Origin: Occallatibacter sp.
Lineage (GTDB): Bacteria > Acidobacteriota > Terriglobia > Terriglobales > Acidobacteriaceae
DNA: 47,331 nucleotides
Direction: 5' to 3'
Assembly: GCA_031296165.1 (NCBI GenBank)
Contig: JARLGF010000080.1
Coordinates: 1-47,331, forward strand
The notes under the pieces were generated by a model. It did no database searches. It had not been told where the DNA came from and saw only the letters and a program-made list of their open reading frames with translations. Below are positions 17,300 to 25,839 of the stretch, one piece after another (the stretch's first letter is position 1; each line of letters starts with the position of its first letter). The translations under genes and the position numbers were made by a program.

Positions 17300-17900
17300 A
17301 TCCCTTGGTAGCCCAACAATTGAGCAGCAGCTTTTGAATGCCTCTGCCAAGCATCCAGAGAAGAATCAGCGTTGCGCACAGAAGACCAATGAGTTGCCAT
17401 TTCAACTGGTCCGCAAATTGGCGGACTGCTCGTAACGTGTCAAAGGAAGTCCACTCCTCGCGAATCTTCCCATCGACAATGCGCCACACCGTGATGCCCC
17501 GTAACTCCAGCTTCACCCCGGTTGCAGGCAACGGGCTTGCCGCAGCAGTGTTGGTTCCGCGCATCGTCCACACCGCCGTTACCAGATCGCCTTCGGCCAC
17601 CATCAGATCCACTGTCATCTTCAGGTCTGGAAAAGCCTGCTTCTCCCAACGAGCCGCAGCCTGGTCGTCTTGCAGGCTGGCATTTCTGTGCAAGCCATGA
17701 TTGACGAAATCCCTGGCATAAATCCGGTCTGCTACCTGGAAGTTGCCTTGATTGAATATCTCTTCGAAGACCCGCCTGGCGATTGCCTTGTTCATCTCCT
17801 GCTGCGAGACCGCGACAGGAATCGAGGGCGCAGGAGTGGAGGCGACGGCCGCCAATGCCGGCGCACACATCAGCAGCACGAAAGCCACGGCTGTTTTCAT
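17298..17900 (-). CDS. Exported SnoaL-like (ester cyclase fold) protein
   Basis: A 200-residue protein with a signal peptide (MKTAVAFVLLMCAPALAAVA), a SnoaL/NTF2-like domain (about residues 40-165: RRVFEEIFNQGNFQVADRIY, DFVNHGLH, WTMRGTNT, WRIVDGKIREEW) and a C-terminal hydrophobic helix (WQLIGLLCATLILLWML) that may anchor it. SnoaL-like domains are small cone-shaped barrels of varied function, so the substrate cannot be told. I chose ATG 17900 over the track start at 17936 because AAAGGGAAAG lies just upstream and the signal peptide begins there. It is downstream of the DHOD-like gene on the same strand, with a hairpin between. Confidence 0.75.
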   Translation of the reverse strand: MKTAVAFVLLMCAPALAAVASTPAPSIPVAVSQQEMNKAIARRVFEEIFNQGNFQVADRIYARDFVNHGLHRNASLQDDQAAARWEKQAFPDLKMTVDLMVAEGDLVTAVWTMRGTNTAAASPLPATGVKLELRGITVWRIVDGKIREEWTSFDTLRAVRQFADQLKWQLIGLLCATLILLWMLGRGIQKLLLNCWATKG

Positions 17901-17924
17901 GGACTTTCCCTTTGGTGAAACCTT

Positions 17925-17950
17925 CGAAGGCTGCACTAATGCAGCCTTCG
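17925..17950 (-). terminator. Perfect 11-bp hairpin between DHOD-like and SnoaL-like genes
   Basis: CGAAGGCTGCA and TGCAGCCTTCG form an 11-base perfect stem with a 4-base loop. On the minus strand it follows the DHOD-like stop and precedes the SnoaL-like ribosome binding site. Only a weak T stretch (AAGGTTTC) follows, so it may attenuate or process the transcript rather than end it. Confidence 0.5.
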
Positions 17951-17963
17951 AGCCAATCTGCCT

Positions 17964-18980
17964 TTAGAACGCCGCCACCGTCTGACGCAAACTGTACGAG
18001 CTGAGCGTCTTGATGTAATTGCCGCGATCGAACGGAGAAGTATCGGGAACGGAGCGCCGGCTCAGGCAGCCGCGCGTCTCCCAAAGCGACGCATACTCGC
18101 GCTTCTCCAGCCAGTACTGCATGTCCGCCAGCACTCTGCGGATGTGTTCGATGCCGTGAATGTGCAGCGCCGAACACATCATGGTCACGCCTGCTCCGGC
18201 CATAATGCCCTTCAACACATCCTCGGCCGAGTGAACGCCGCCCGTGATGGCGAGATCGATGTTCATATGCCCGTAGAGAATGGCAGCCCAGTGCAGCCGC
18301 GGCAGCAGTTCCGAGGGAGTTGAGAAGTGCAGCGTGGGCCGCACCTCCAGCGTCTCGATGTCGAAGTCCGGCTGGTAGAACCGGTTGAACAGCACCACAC
18401 CGCGAGCGCCCGCGTCTTCCAGCCGCGAAACCAGGTGCGGAATGCTGGTAAACGATTGCGACAGCTTCACGGCCACGGGAATCTTGACCGCGCCGGTAAC
18501 GGATGACACCAGTTCCAGCAGTTGCAATTCAAGCTCGGCTGAAGTCTGGCTGCGATCCGTGGCCAATGCGTAAGTGTTCAACTCGATGCCATCGGCCCCA
18601 GCCTGCTCCATATCCTTGGCAAACCGCACCCAACCGCCGGGAGTAGCACCATTCAAGCTCGCCATGATCGGTATCTTCACCGCTTCCTTGGCGCGCCGCA
18701 GATGCTCCAGGTAGGTCTCGTTCGTCATGCGGTAATCCTTCAGGTCGGGCAGGTACGCCAACGACTCGGCAAACGATTCCGTGCCGCGCTCCAGATCCTC
18801 GTCCAGCGCCCGCGATTCAAGCGCCAGTTGTTCCTCGAACAGCGAGGTGAGAACAATCGCCGACGCCCCTGCATCTTCCATGCGGCGAACGTTGTCCAGA
18901 GACTCTGAAAGCGGCGTGGATGAAACCACGATAGGTCCGTTCAGCTTCAAACCCATGTACTGCGTTGAAAAATCTATCAT
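17964..18980 (-). CDS. Dihydroorotate dehydrogenase-like flavoprotein coupled to PFOR
   Basis: FMN-binding TIM-barrel protein of the dihydroorotate dehydrogenase-like group. Visible features are an N-terminal GLKLNGPIVVSSTPLSES, the barrel motif PIMASLNG near residue 115, IPVAVKLSQSFTS, and the C-terminal phosphate-binding stretch ITGGVHSAEDVLKGIMAGAG. It is 338 residues long. This paralogue is often found beside pyruvate:ferredoxin oxidoreductase genes and is unlikely to be the housekeeping PyrD. ATG 18980 overlaps the nifJ stop as ATGA and has GGAGG upstream inside nifJ, so the two are translationally coupled. The real substrate is unknown; a ferredoxin-linked redox reaction is my inference. 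Confidence 0.85.
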   Translation of the reverse strand: MIDFSTQYMGLKLNGPIVVSSTPLSESLDNVRRMEDAGASAIVLTSLFEEQLALESRALDEDLERGTESFAESLAYLPDLKDYRMTNETYLEHLRRAKEAVKIPIMASLNGATPGGWVRFAKDMEQAGADGIELNTYALATDRSQTSAELELQLLELVSSVTGAVKIPVAVKLSQSFTSIPHLVSRLEDAGARGVVLFNRFYQPDFDIETLEVRPTLHFSTPSELLPRLHWAAILYGHMNIDLAITGGVHSAEDVLKGIMAGAGVTMMCSALHIHGIEHIRRVLADMQYWLEKREYASLWETRGCLSRRSVPDTSPFDRGNYIKTLSSYSLRQTVAAF

Positions 18981-21900
18981 TTTCCACCTCCGGCACTTAC
19001 GGCCGCCGCTTTCTCTTCTGGTTTCTCTTCCGGCGCAATGTGTGGCGTCTCGCTGCGGCCCGGCATCGTGGACCGTGCGGAGTACACCCTCCATTGGCGC
19101 TCCACATCGTCCTGTGCTTCCTTCAGCAGTTCCGCTGCCAGCTCGGGATTACTGCGCGCCAGCATCGTGTAGCGGGCCTCGCGGTAAGTGTATTCCTTCA
19201 GCCGGATCGACGGCGCCTTTGAATCGAGCTGGAAGGGATTCTTGCCTTCCTCGCGCAATCCGGGGTTGTAGCGCATCAGCGGCCAGTAGCCTGACTGCAC
19301 GGCCAGTTTCTGCTGCTCCAGCCCGTGAATCAGGTCGTACCCGTGCGCAATGCAACTTGCGTAAGCGATGATCAGCGACGGACCCTCGTGTGCTTCGGCC
19401 TCCTGGAAGGCCTTCACCACATGCGTGTCGTTGCCGCCCAGCGCCACCTGCGCCACATACACCGAGCCGTAGCTCACAGCTTCCATGGCCAGGTCTTTTC
19501 TGCTGTTCGGCTTGCCGGCCGCGGCAAACTTCGCCACCGCGCCGCGCGGCGTAGCCTTGGACATCTGCCCGCCCGTATTCGAGTAGACCTCGGTGTCCAG
19601 CACCAGCACGTTCACGTTCTTGCCTGAGCCCAGCACATGGTCCAGTCCGCCAAAGCCGATGTCGAACGCCCATCCGTCTCCACCCAGAATCCACACGCTC
19701 TTGCGCACCAGCGAATCGGCAATCGCCAACAGGTTGCGCGCATCGGATGTCGCGTTTCCTGCCAGCCGTTCCCGCAGCGCCAATACGCGCTTCCGCTGCT
19801 CGCCAATCTCCGTCTCCGTCTTCTGCGAGGCCGTCAGCAGAGCTGTCACCAGCTCATCGCCAATCGCAGGCGCAAGCCGCGTCGTCAGCGTCTCGGCAAA
19901 CACCTTCTGCTGATCCAGCGCGATTCTCATGCCGAAGCCGAACTCCGCGTTGTCCTCGAACAGCGAGTTGGCCCACGTCGGTCCGCGGCCTTCCTTGTTA
20001 AAGGTATAAGGCGTGGTCGGCAGGTTGCCGCCATAAATCGACGAGCAGCCGGTTGCGTTCGCAATGTACAGCCGGTCGCCGAACAGTTGCGTCAGCAGCT
20101 TTACATACGCCGTCTCTCCGCAACCCGCGCAGGCGCCAGAGAACTCAAACAGCGGCTGCAAAAGTTGCAAATCCTTCACCTGGGTGTGCGACAGCTTGCT
20201 GCGGTCCACCTCGGGCAGGCTCAGGAAGAAATCCCAGTTCTCGCGCTCGGCTTCGCGCAGCGGCGCCTGCAGCGCCATATTGATAGCCTTCTTGCTGGTG
20301 TCGCTCTTGCTCTTCACCGGGCAAACATCCACGCAAACTCCGCACCCCGTGCAATCCTCAGGAGCAATCTGCAGCGTGTAGTGGTCCTGCTCCATCGCCT
20401 TCCACTTGGGCTTGGCCCACTTGAAAGTCGCCGGGGCCTTGTCTGCAAGCTCGGGGCTATAGATCTTGGCGCGAATCACGCCGTGCGGGCAAACCATGGC
20501 GCACTTGCCGCACTGGATGCAGAGGTCCTGCTCCCACACCGGGATGTGCTGCGCAATGTTGCGCTTCTCATACTGCGCTGTACCCGTGGGGAAAGCGCCG
20601 CCAGCCGGAATCGCGCTGACCGGAAGCTCATCGCCGCGGCCCGCTGCAATCTGTCCCAGAACATCGAACACAAACTTGGGCGCCTTGCTGGAGATGGAAG
20701 GGATCAGGTCGAAGTCGGACGAGGCTGCCGTGGGCAGTTCCACCTTTTCCAGGTGCGCCAGGGCCGCATCCACGGCGGCAAAGTTCTTCGCCACCACCGC
20801 TTCGCCGCGCTTGCCATAAGTCTTCTTGATGGACTTCTTGATCTGCTCAATGGCCTCTTCGCGCGGCAGCACGCCGCTGATGGCAAAGAAGCAGGTCTGC
20901 ATGATGGTGTTGATGCGGCGGCCCATTCCTGCCTTTTCCGCAACGGTGTAGCCGTCGATCACATAGAACTCGATCTTCTTGCGCAGTATCTCCTGCTGCG
21001 TGGTCTTCGGCAGATGGTCCCAGACCTCGGACGCCGGATAGGGCGAGTTGAGCAGGAAGACCGCGCCCGGCATGGCTGCGGCCACCGCGTCCATCTTCTC
21101 CAGGAAGCTGAAGTTATGGCAGGCCACAAAGCTCGCCTGCGTGATCAGATAGCTGGACCGGATCGGATTCGGTCCGAAACGCAGATGCGAGGTAGTCATC
21201 GACCCGGACTTCTTCGAGTCGTACACAAAGTAGCCCTGCGCATAATTCGGCGTTTCGCTGCCGATAATCTTGATCGAATTCTTGTTCGCGCCCACCGTGC
21301 CGTCCGAACCCAAGCCATAGAACAACGCGCGCACTGTCTTCGGATCCTCTGTCGAGAACGACGGATCGTAGGTCAGGCTGGTGTGGGTCACATCGTCGTT
21401 GATGCCGATCGTGAAGTGGTTCTTCGGAGCAGCCTTGGCTAGCTCGTCGTAGATGCCCTTCACCATGGCCGGCGTAAATTCCTTCGACGAAAGTCCGTAG
21501 CGCCCGCCGATCACAACCGGCTTGGCGGCAAAGGGTAGCGTGTCGGCGTTCTCCGCCAGCACGGTAACCACATCCTGGTAAAGCGGCTCGCCGCAGGAGC
21601 CGGGCTCCTTGGTGCGGTCCAGAACGGCAATCGACTTCACCGTCTTGGGCAACGCCGAGAGGAAAGCCTTGGTGTCGAATGGCCGGAAAAGACGAACCTT
21701 GACCAGACCCACCTTCTCGCCTTGCTTCACCATCAGATCCACGGCTTCATCGGCCACTTCCGCGCCAGAACCCATCACCACAATCACGCGCTCCGCATCC
21801 GGCGAGCCGTAGTAGTCGAACAGGTGATACGCGCGGCCGGTCTGCGCCGCAAAACGGTTCATCACATCCTGCACGATTCCCGGAACTGCTTCGTGGAAGG

Positions 21901-22615
21901 GATTGCACGCCTCGCGCGCCTGGAAGAACACATCGGGGTTCTGCGCCGTGCCGCGAATGATCGGGCGATCGGAACTCAGCGCATTCTTCCTGAACTCCAC
22001 CAGATACTTGTCGTCCACCATCGCGCGAATCGTCTCGTCGCTAATGGGCAGAATCTTCCCCACTTCGTGCGAAGTGCGGAAGCCGTCAAAGAAATGAATG
22101 AACGGAATGCGCGATTCCAGAGTGGCAATCTGCGCCACCAGCGCCATGTCGGCAACTTCCTGCACCGAGTTCGAACACAGCATGGCCCAGCCCGTCGTAC
22201 GGCAGGCCATCACATCCGAGTGATCGCCAAAAATCGATAGCGCGTGCGTCGCCAGCGTGCGGGCCGTCACGTGCATCGTCGCCGGGGTCAGTTCACCGGC
22301 AATCTTGAACATGTTGGGAATCATCAGCAGCAAGCCCTGTGACGCCGTAAAGGTCGTCCCAAACGCGCCGGCCTGCAAAGCCCCGTGCAGCGCGCCGGAC
22401 GCGCCGCCTTCGCTCTGAAGCTCCTCTACCACGGGCAATGCGCCCCAAATATTCTTCTTCCCCTCGGAGCGCCACTGATCCGCCCACTCGGCCATAGGCG
22501 ACGAGGGGGTAATCGGGTAAATGGCGACCACTTCGGAGAGTCGATAGGCAACCGAGGCGGCTGCCTCGTTCCCATCTAAAATCACTGTTTTGCTGACCGT
22601 ATTCTGCTCACTCAT
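18977..22615 (-). CDS. nifJ: Pyruvate:ferredoxin (flavodoxin) oxidoreductase
   Basis: Single-chain PFOR that oxidises pyruvate with CoA to acetyl-CoA and CO2 and reduces ferredoxin or flavodoxin. Domain order is as expected: the domain I pyrimidine site (YPITPSSP, residues 33-40), the gamma domain, two ferredoxin-type [4Fe-4S] motifs (CIQCGKCAMVC and CTGCGVCVDVC), a CAGCGE cysteine motif, and the TPP domain (GDGWAFDIGFGGLDHVL, then DTEVYSNTGGQMSKATPRGA). The 1212 residues match the usual length. ATG 22615 has GAGG upstream, and the track start at 22651 adds 12 unlikely residues. It could feed reduced ferredoxin to the Ech-like hydrogenase; no ferredoxin gene is visible in the window. Confidence 0.96.
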   Translation of the reverse strand: MSEQNTVSKTVILDGNEAAASVAYRLSEVVAIYPITPSSPMAEWADQWRSEGKKNIWGALPVVEELQSEGGASGALHGALQAGAFGTTFTASQGLLLMIPNMFKIAGELTPATMHVTARTLATHALSIFGDHSDVMACRTTGWAMLCSNSVQEVADMALVAQIATLESRIPFIHFFDGFRTSHEVGKILPISDETIRAMVDDKYLVEFRKNALSSDRPIIRGTAQNPDVFFQAREACNPFHEAVPGIVQDVMNRFAAQTGRAYHLFDYYGSPDAERVIVVMGSGAEVADEAVDLMVKQGEKVGLVKVRLFRPFDTKAFLSALPKTVKSIAVLDRTKEPGSCGEPLYQDVVTVLAENADTLPFAAKPVVIGGRYGLSSKEFTPAMVKGIYDELAKAAPKNHFTIGINDDVTHTSLTYDPSFSTEDPKTVRALFYGLGSDGTVGANKNSIKIIGSETPNYAQGYFVYDSKKSGSMTTSHLRFGPNPIRSSYLITQASFVACHNFSFLEKMDAVAAAMPGAVFLLNSPYPASEVWDHLPKTTQQEILRKKIEFYVIDGYTVAEKAGMGRRINTIMQTCFFAISGVLPREEAIEQIKKSIKKTYGKRGEAVVAKNFAAVDAALAHLEKVELPTAASSDFDLIPSISSKAPKFVFDVLGQIAAGRGDELPVSAIPAGGAFPTGTAQYEKRNIAQHIPVWEQDLCIQCGKCAMVCPHGVIRAKIYSPELADKAPATFKWAKPKWKAMEQDHYTLQIAPEDCTGCGVCVDVCPVKSKSDTSKKAINMALQAPLREAERENWDFFLSLPEVDRSKLSHTQVKDLQLLQPLFEFSGACAGCGETAYVKLLTQLFGDRLYIANATGCSSIYGGNLPTTPYTFNKEGRGPTWANSLFEDNAEFGFGMRIALDQQKVFAETLTTRLAPAIGDELVTALLTASQKTETEIGEQRKRVLALRERLAGNATSDARNLLAIADSLVRKSVWILGGDGWAFDIGFGGLDHVLGSGKNVNVLVLDTEVYSNTGGQMSKATPRGAVAKFAAAGKPNSRKDLAMEAVSYGSVYVAQVALGGNDTHVVKAFQEAEAHEGPSLIIAYASCIAHGYDLIHGLEQQKLAVQSGYWPLMRYNPGLREEGKNPFQLDSKAPSIRLKEYTYREARYTMLARSNPELAAELLKEAQDDVERQWRVYSARSTMPGRSETPHIAPEEKPEEKAAAVSAGGGK

Positions 22616-22932
22616 TCCGTATGCCTCATAGCGCGGCCCAGGGGTGTTCAACCGCTAGCTTGAGTCTCATCTCTGGGGGGGATACAGTGGCAGTGATGCG
22701 GGACACAGGGTGGACATTGAATCCCACATTGTGAAATTAAATTCATACTATGAACAACCCTTCCTGCCTCACGCCTCTGCCACGTTTTCCATCCAGCTAG
22801 GCAGCCGCATACACCCAAACCCCAGCGCCGACCCCTGCCAATCCAGTCTTCCAAAACCTCGATAATTCACGGCCCAACTCTCTTCCCTGGTTCAAGCGAA
22901 GGATTCTACTCCCCAGCGCTCATCGGAACCCA
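22616..22932. other. Intergenic region upstream of nifJ
   Basis: This 317-base spacer presumably contains the nifJ promoter. I see a G7 run near 22675, an imperfect CRP-like sequence at 22692-22707 (AGTGA-N6-ACACA, 8 of 10 matches) that I do not consider reliable, and CACA-T-TGTG near 22726-22734. No gene or clear terminator is visible. Confidence 0.6.
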
Positions 22933-23226
22933 TTATTCCCCGCCCTCAAGCCCCTCCACCAGCGCCTCCCACTCAGCTTCCAGCGAAGCCCGGTAAAACC
23001 CGCGCCCCGCCCGCGTATACCAGTAATCCGCATTCGCAGCCGCACCTTCCTTGCGGTGCAGGTAGGCGTGAACCGCCATTCCCTCCGGGGTCTCCAGTTC
23101 ATCCACCAGTTGGTGCGCCAGCACCCAATCCCCTTTTGCGTCCCACCACAATGCCGTCAGCGGTGCCGCTAGCCCTTGCGGCGGCACTTCGTGAATCACG
23201 GTTGCCCGAAACTTATCAGCATGCAT
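22933..23226 (-). CDS. Small conserved hypothetical protein
   Basis: A 97-residue cytoplasmic protein. The pattern LAHQLVDELETPEGMAVHAYLHRKEGAAANADYWYTRAGR, which I describe here in part only, matches a small uncharacterised protein family with an invariant-looking HAYLHRKEG followed by YWYTRAG. It is acidic, with no signal peptide or membrane segment. Its ATG has a GGA-like element shortly upstream. It is divergent from feoAB, so the CRP-type site at 23282-23297 could affect it too. Function is unknown. Confidence 0.75.
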   Translation of the reverse strand: MHADKFRATVIHEVPPQGLAAPLTALWWDAKGDWVLAHQLVDELETPEGMAVHAYLHRKEGAAANADYWYTRAGRGFYRASLEAEWEALVEGLEGGE

Positions 23227-23559
23227 GGAGTCCTTCTATCATTTGCTTCTCCTCTCCCGCAATGGCTTGCCTCCTGCCTAATGTGATCTTTGTCACATCT
23301 CACATCCGCTACCCCTGATAAAAATGACTCATCGATCCGATAATGCATACAGAAGGGTCCGCCAGGGGGGCTTCGGGTGGCGTTGGCAGGGATGTGCCTG
23401 CCGTCCTCTTCTCGAGGTCAAACCATGGCTATATGTCCAGCACAAGTTCCCAAAAACACAGTTTGCGATACAGCGCCTGATGGTCGTATACTTAAATCCG
23501 ACCATTCCAGTCGTAGTTTTCGGCTGCTCTCCTTCAGGCAGCCATCGGGAGTTCGGCAA
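23227..23559. other. Intergenic and leader region upstream of feoA
   Basis: This 333-base region carries a perfect CRP-type operator, a -10-like TAAAAAT stretch (23319-23325) and a GC-rich possible leader. The leader has a 6-base perfect hairpin GGCAGG/CCTGCC (23385-23402) and a G6 run at 23365-23370. I could not match the leader to a riboswitch class. Track ORFs starting here (for example at 23377) would extend FeoA upstream by about 60 residues unlike the family. Confidence 0.6.
23282..23297. promoter_or_regulatory. CRP/FNR-family operator TGTGA-N6-TCACA upstream of feoAB
   Basis: TGTGA-TCTTTG-TCACA matches the CRP consensus in all ten specified positions. With its centre at -41.5, transcription would begin near 23331 and the -10 would fall at about 23319-23324, where TAAAAA is found. 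It lies about 56 bases upstream of the divergent small gene as well. Binding is inferred. Confidence 0.65.
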
Positions 23560-23865
23560 TTGAGCGTATTGAGCCAATTGAAAGTCGGCGAGAGCGGCGT
23601 TCTGGTAGCCCTCGACCTGCGTGAATCCGTCCAGAACCACCTCATGCACATGGGCTTTGTTCCTGACGCGCTGGTAACCGTCCTGCGCCGCGCCCCGGCT
23701 GGCGACCCCACCGTCTACGGCGTTGACGGCATGGAGATTGCCCTCCGCCATGAAACCGCTGAAGCCATCCGCGTACGCCAGCCCGAGGCCCTCGACGAAA
23801 AGCTCCCCGTGGCCGCCGATACCCAAGATGCCGATGCCCCCGAGCTGCTCGAGGCCTCTCGATGA
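23560..23865 (+). CDS. feoA: Ferrous iron transport protein FeoA
   Basis: Small SH3-like cytoplasmic partner of FeoB. The core reads LSQLKVGESGVLVALDL, then HLMHMGFVPDALVTVLRRAP and the final strand MEIALRHETAEAIRV, a typical FeoA layout. I chose TTG 23560 because GGGAG lies 8 bases upstream and translation then begins at the conserved domain, giving 101 residues. The track ATG at 23377 would add 61 residues of unconserved sequence. A TTG at 23569 is also possible. The C-terminal tail (about 20 acidic residues) is longer than usual. It overlaps feoB by ATGA. Confidence 0.85.
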   Translation: MSVLSQLKVGESGVLVALDLRESVQNHLMHMGFVPDALVTVLRRAPAGDPTVYGVDGMEIALRHETAEAIRVRQPEALDEKLPVAADTQDADAPELLEASR

Positions 23866-25775
23866 GCAGTTGCTGCGCCCCACCGGACTTCAAACCGCCC
23901 GCCGCCCCGCCGCCTGACGGTGCGCTCAAGACCGTTGTTCTAATCGGTCCCCCAAACTCCGGCAAGTCCACTCTTTTCAACCGCCTGACCGGTCTCCGCC
24001 AAAAGGTCGCCAACTATCCCGGCGTCACCGTCGAGCAGCGCATGGGACTCATGGCCGGCGTCGGCCGCGACGACCTTACCCTCATTGACCTGCCCGGCAT
24101 CTACTCCCTCAATCCCTACTCTGAAGACGCCCGCGTCTCCGTCGATGTGCTCAGCGGCAAAATGCCCGGCACCCCCCGGCCCGACGCCGTTCTGCTCGTC
24201 CTAGATTCCCTGCACCTCACCCGCCAGCTCATGCTCGCTGCGCCGGTGTTGGCCCAGGGCCTGCCCACTCTCGTTCTGCTCAACATGAGCGACCTCATGG
24301 AGGCCCGCGGCGGCCACATTGACACCCTCAAGCTGGCCCGCGAACTCGGTGCGCCCGTTGCCCAGATCAGCGCCGTCCACGGTACCGGCCTCGATGCCGT
24401 GCCCCTCTTCCTGAACCGGCAGACCAACCGCGAACCCGCCAAGCCGCTCACCCTGCCTGTCATGGGCAACGCCGCCAGCGCGCATACTTGGGCCGCCCAG
24501 GTCAGCCGCAACACCGGCTACCGCGCTCCCCTTTCCGTTGAAAACAGCCGCAAAATCGACGACATCCTCCTCCACCGCATCTGGGGACCGCTGCTTTTTC
24601 TCCTCGTCGTCGTCGGCGTCTTTGAAGTTGTCTTTTCCGTCGGCCAGCCCCTTTCTGACGGCTTCGGCGTCATCCTCGCCCAGCTCGGCGAATTCGTTCG
24701 CCCTCTCCTGCCCTCCGGCTGGATTCAGTCCCTCCTCCTCGACGGCGCATGGAAAGGCATCTCCTCGGTCCTTGTCTTCCTCCCCCAGATCCTTCTGCTT
24801 TTCCTCTTCATCGGAGTCCTCGAAGACTCCGGCTATCTCTCCCGCGCCGCCCTCATCGCCGACCGCGTCATGCGCACCATCGGCCTCAACGGCAAAGCCT
24901 TCATCCCTCTGCTCTCCGCTTATGCCTGCGCCGTTCCCGCCATCATGGCCACCCGCACCATTGAGAACAAGCGCGACCGCTTCGCCACCATTCTCGTCAC
25001 TCCTTTCATGACCTGCTCGGCGCGGCTGCCCGTCTACATGCTCCTCATCGCCGCCTTCATCCCCGACGTTTACTATCTCCACGGCCTCCTCGGCCTGCAA
25101 ACCATCGTCATGCTCTCGCTTTATGTGGCCGGCTTTGTCGGCGCCATGACCACCGCTTGGCTACTCAAAAGCTCCATCCTCAAGTCCAGTGAGACCCCCT
25201 TCATCCTCGAGCTGCCCCAGTACCGCATGCCCACCTTCCGCTCCCTGGCCATGCGCCTCGTCGACCGCGCCAAAATCTTCCTCCGCCAGGCCGGTACCAT
25301 CATCCTCTGCGTCACCCTCGCCCTCTGGATTCTCGCCCATCTCCCGGTCCTGCACTCGCCCACCGGCACTTACATCACTCCCGCACTCGCTGACAGCGTC
25401 ATCGGACGCATGGGCCACTTCATTGAGCCCGTCATCGCCCCCCTCGGCTTCAACTGGAAAATCGGCATCGGCCTGCTCTCCAGCGTCCTCGCCCGCGAAG
25501 TCATGGTCAGCACCATGGGCACTTTGTACGGCGCAGACCCCGGAACCCAGGCCCTCAGCCTGCAAACTGCCCTCCACCACGACATGACCCTCGGCGGCGC
25601 GCTCGCCCTGATGATCTTCTTCGCCTTCGCCATGCAGTGCACCTCCACCATGGCCGTCGTCCGGCGCGAAACCAACAGTTGGAAGTGGCCCGCCATCCAG
25701 TTCGCCTACATGCTCGTCCTCGCCTACGGAGCCGCCTTTGTGGTCAACCACGTAGCCATGCTCTTCGCCGGATAA
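23862..25775 (+). CDS. feoB: Ferrous iron transporter FeoB
   Basis: Inner-membrane Fe(II) transporter with an N-terminal G-protein domain: G1 GPPNSGKS (residues 29-36), G3 DLPG, G4 NMSD. The membrane part has the Gate-type features CAVPAIMATRTI and TPFMTCSARLPVYMLL, and later LAREVMVSTMGTLYG. The N-terminus starts with a Cys pair (SSCCAPP). At 637 residues it is shorter than E. coli FeoB (773) but within the range of compact FeoBs. The ATG overlaps the feoA stop as ATGA. No feoC-like gene follows. Confidence 0.95.
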   Translation: MSSCCAPPDFKPPAAPPPDGALKTVVLIGPPNSGKSTLFNRLTGLRQKVANYPGVTVEQRMGLMAGVGRDDLTLIDLPGIYSLNPYSEDARVSVDVLSGKMPGTPRPDAVLLVLDSLHLTRQLMLAAPVLAQGLPTLVLLNMSDLMEARGGHIDTLKLARELGAPVAQISAVHGTGLDAVPLFLNRQTNREPAKPLTLPVMGNAASAHTWAAQVSRNTGYRAPLSVENSRKIDDILLHRIWGPLLFLLVVVGVFEVVFSVGQPLSDGFGVILAQLGEFVRPLLPSGWIQSLLLDGAWKGISSVLVFLPQILLLFLFIGVLEDSGYLSRAALIADRVMRTIGLNGKAFIPLLSAYACAVPAIMATRTIENKRDRFATILVTPFMTCSARLPVYMLLIAAFIPDVYYLHGLLGLQTIVMLSLYVAGFVGAMTTAWLLKSSILKSSETPFILELPQYRMPTFRSLAMRLVDRAKIFLRQAGTIILCVTLALWILAHLPVLHSPTGTYITPALADSVIGRMGHFIEPVIAPLGFNWKIGIGLLSSVLAREVMVSTMGTLYGADPGTQALSLQTALHHDMTLGGALALMIFFAFAMQCTSTMAVVRRETNSWKWPAIQFAYMLVLAYGAAFVVNHVAMLFAG

Positions 25776-25839
25776 CGAGCCGATGCCTCGGCCTATCCCC
25801 GGCCCTGTTGCGATAAAGTAGCCCTATCCGTTTCACAAA

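Noticed and set aside
22692-22707. CRP-like sequence AGTGA-N6-ACACA upstream of nifJ
   Set aside because: Two of ten consensus positions fail, symmetry is broken, and no -10 element stands at the matching distance.
23341-23440. Known metal or c-di-GMP riboswitch in the feoA leader
   Set aside because: I could not align the hairpins to any known class; only a generic structured leader can be supported.
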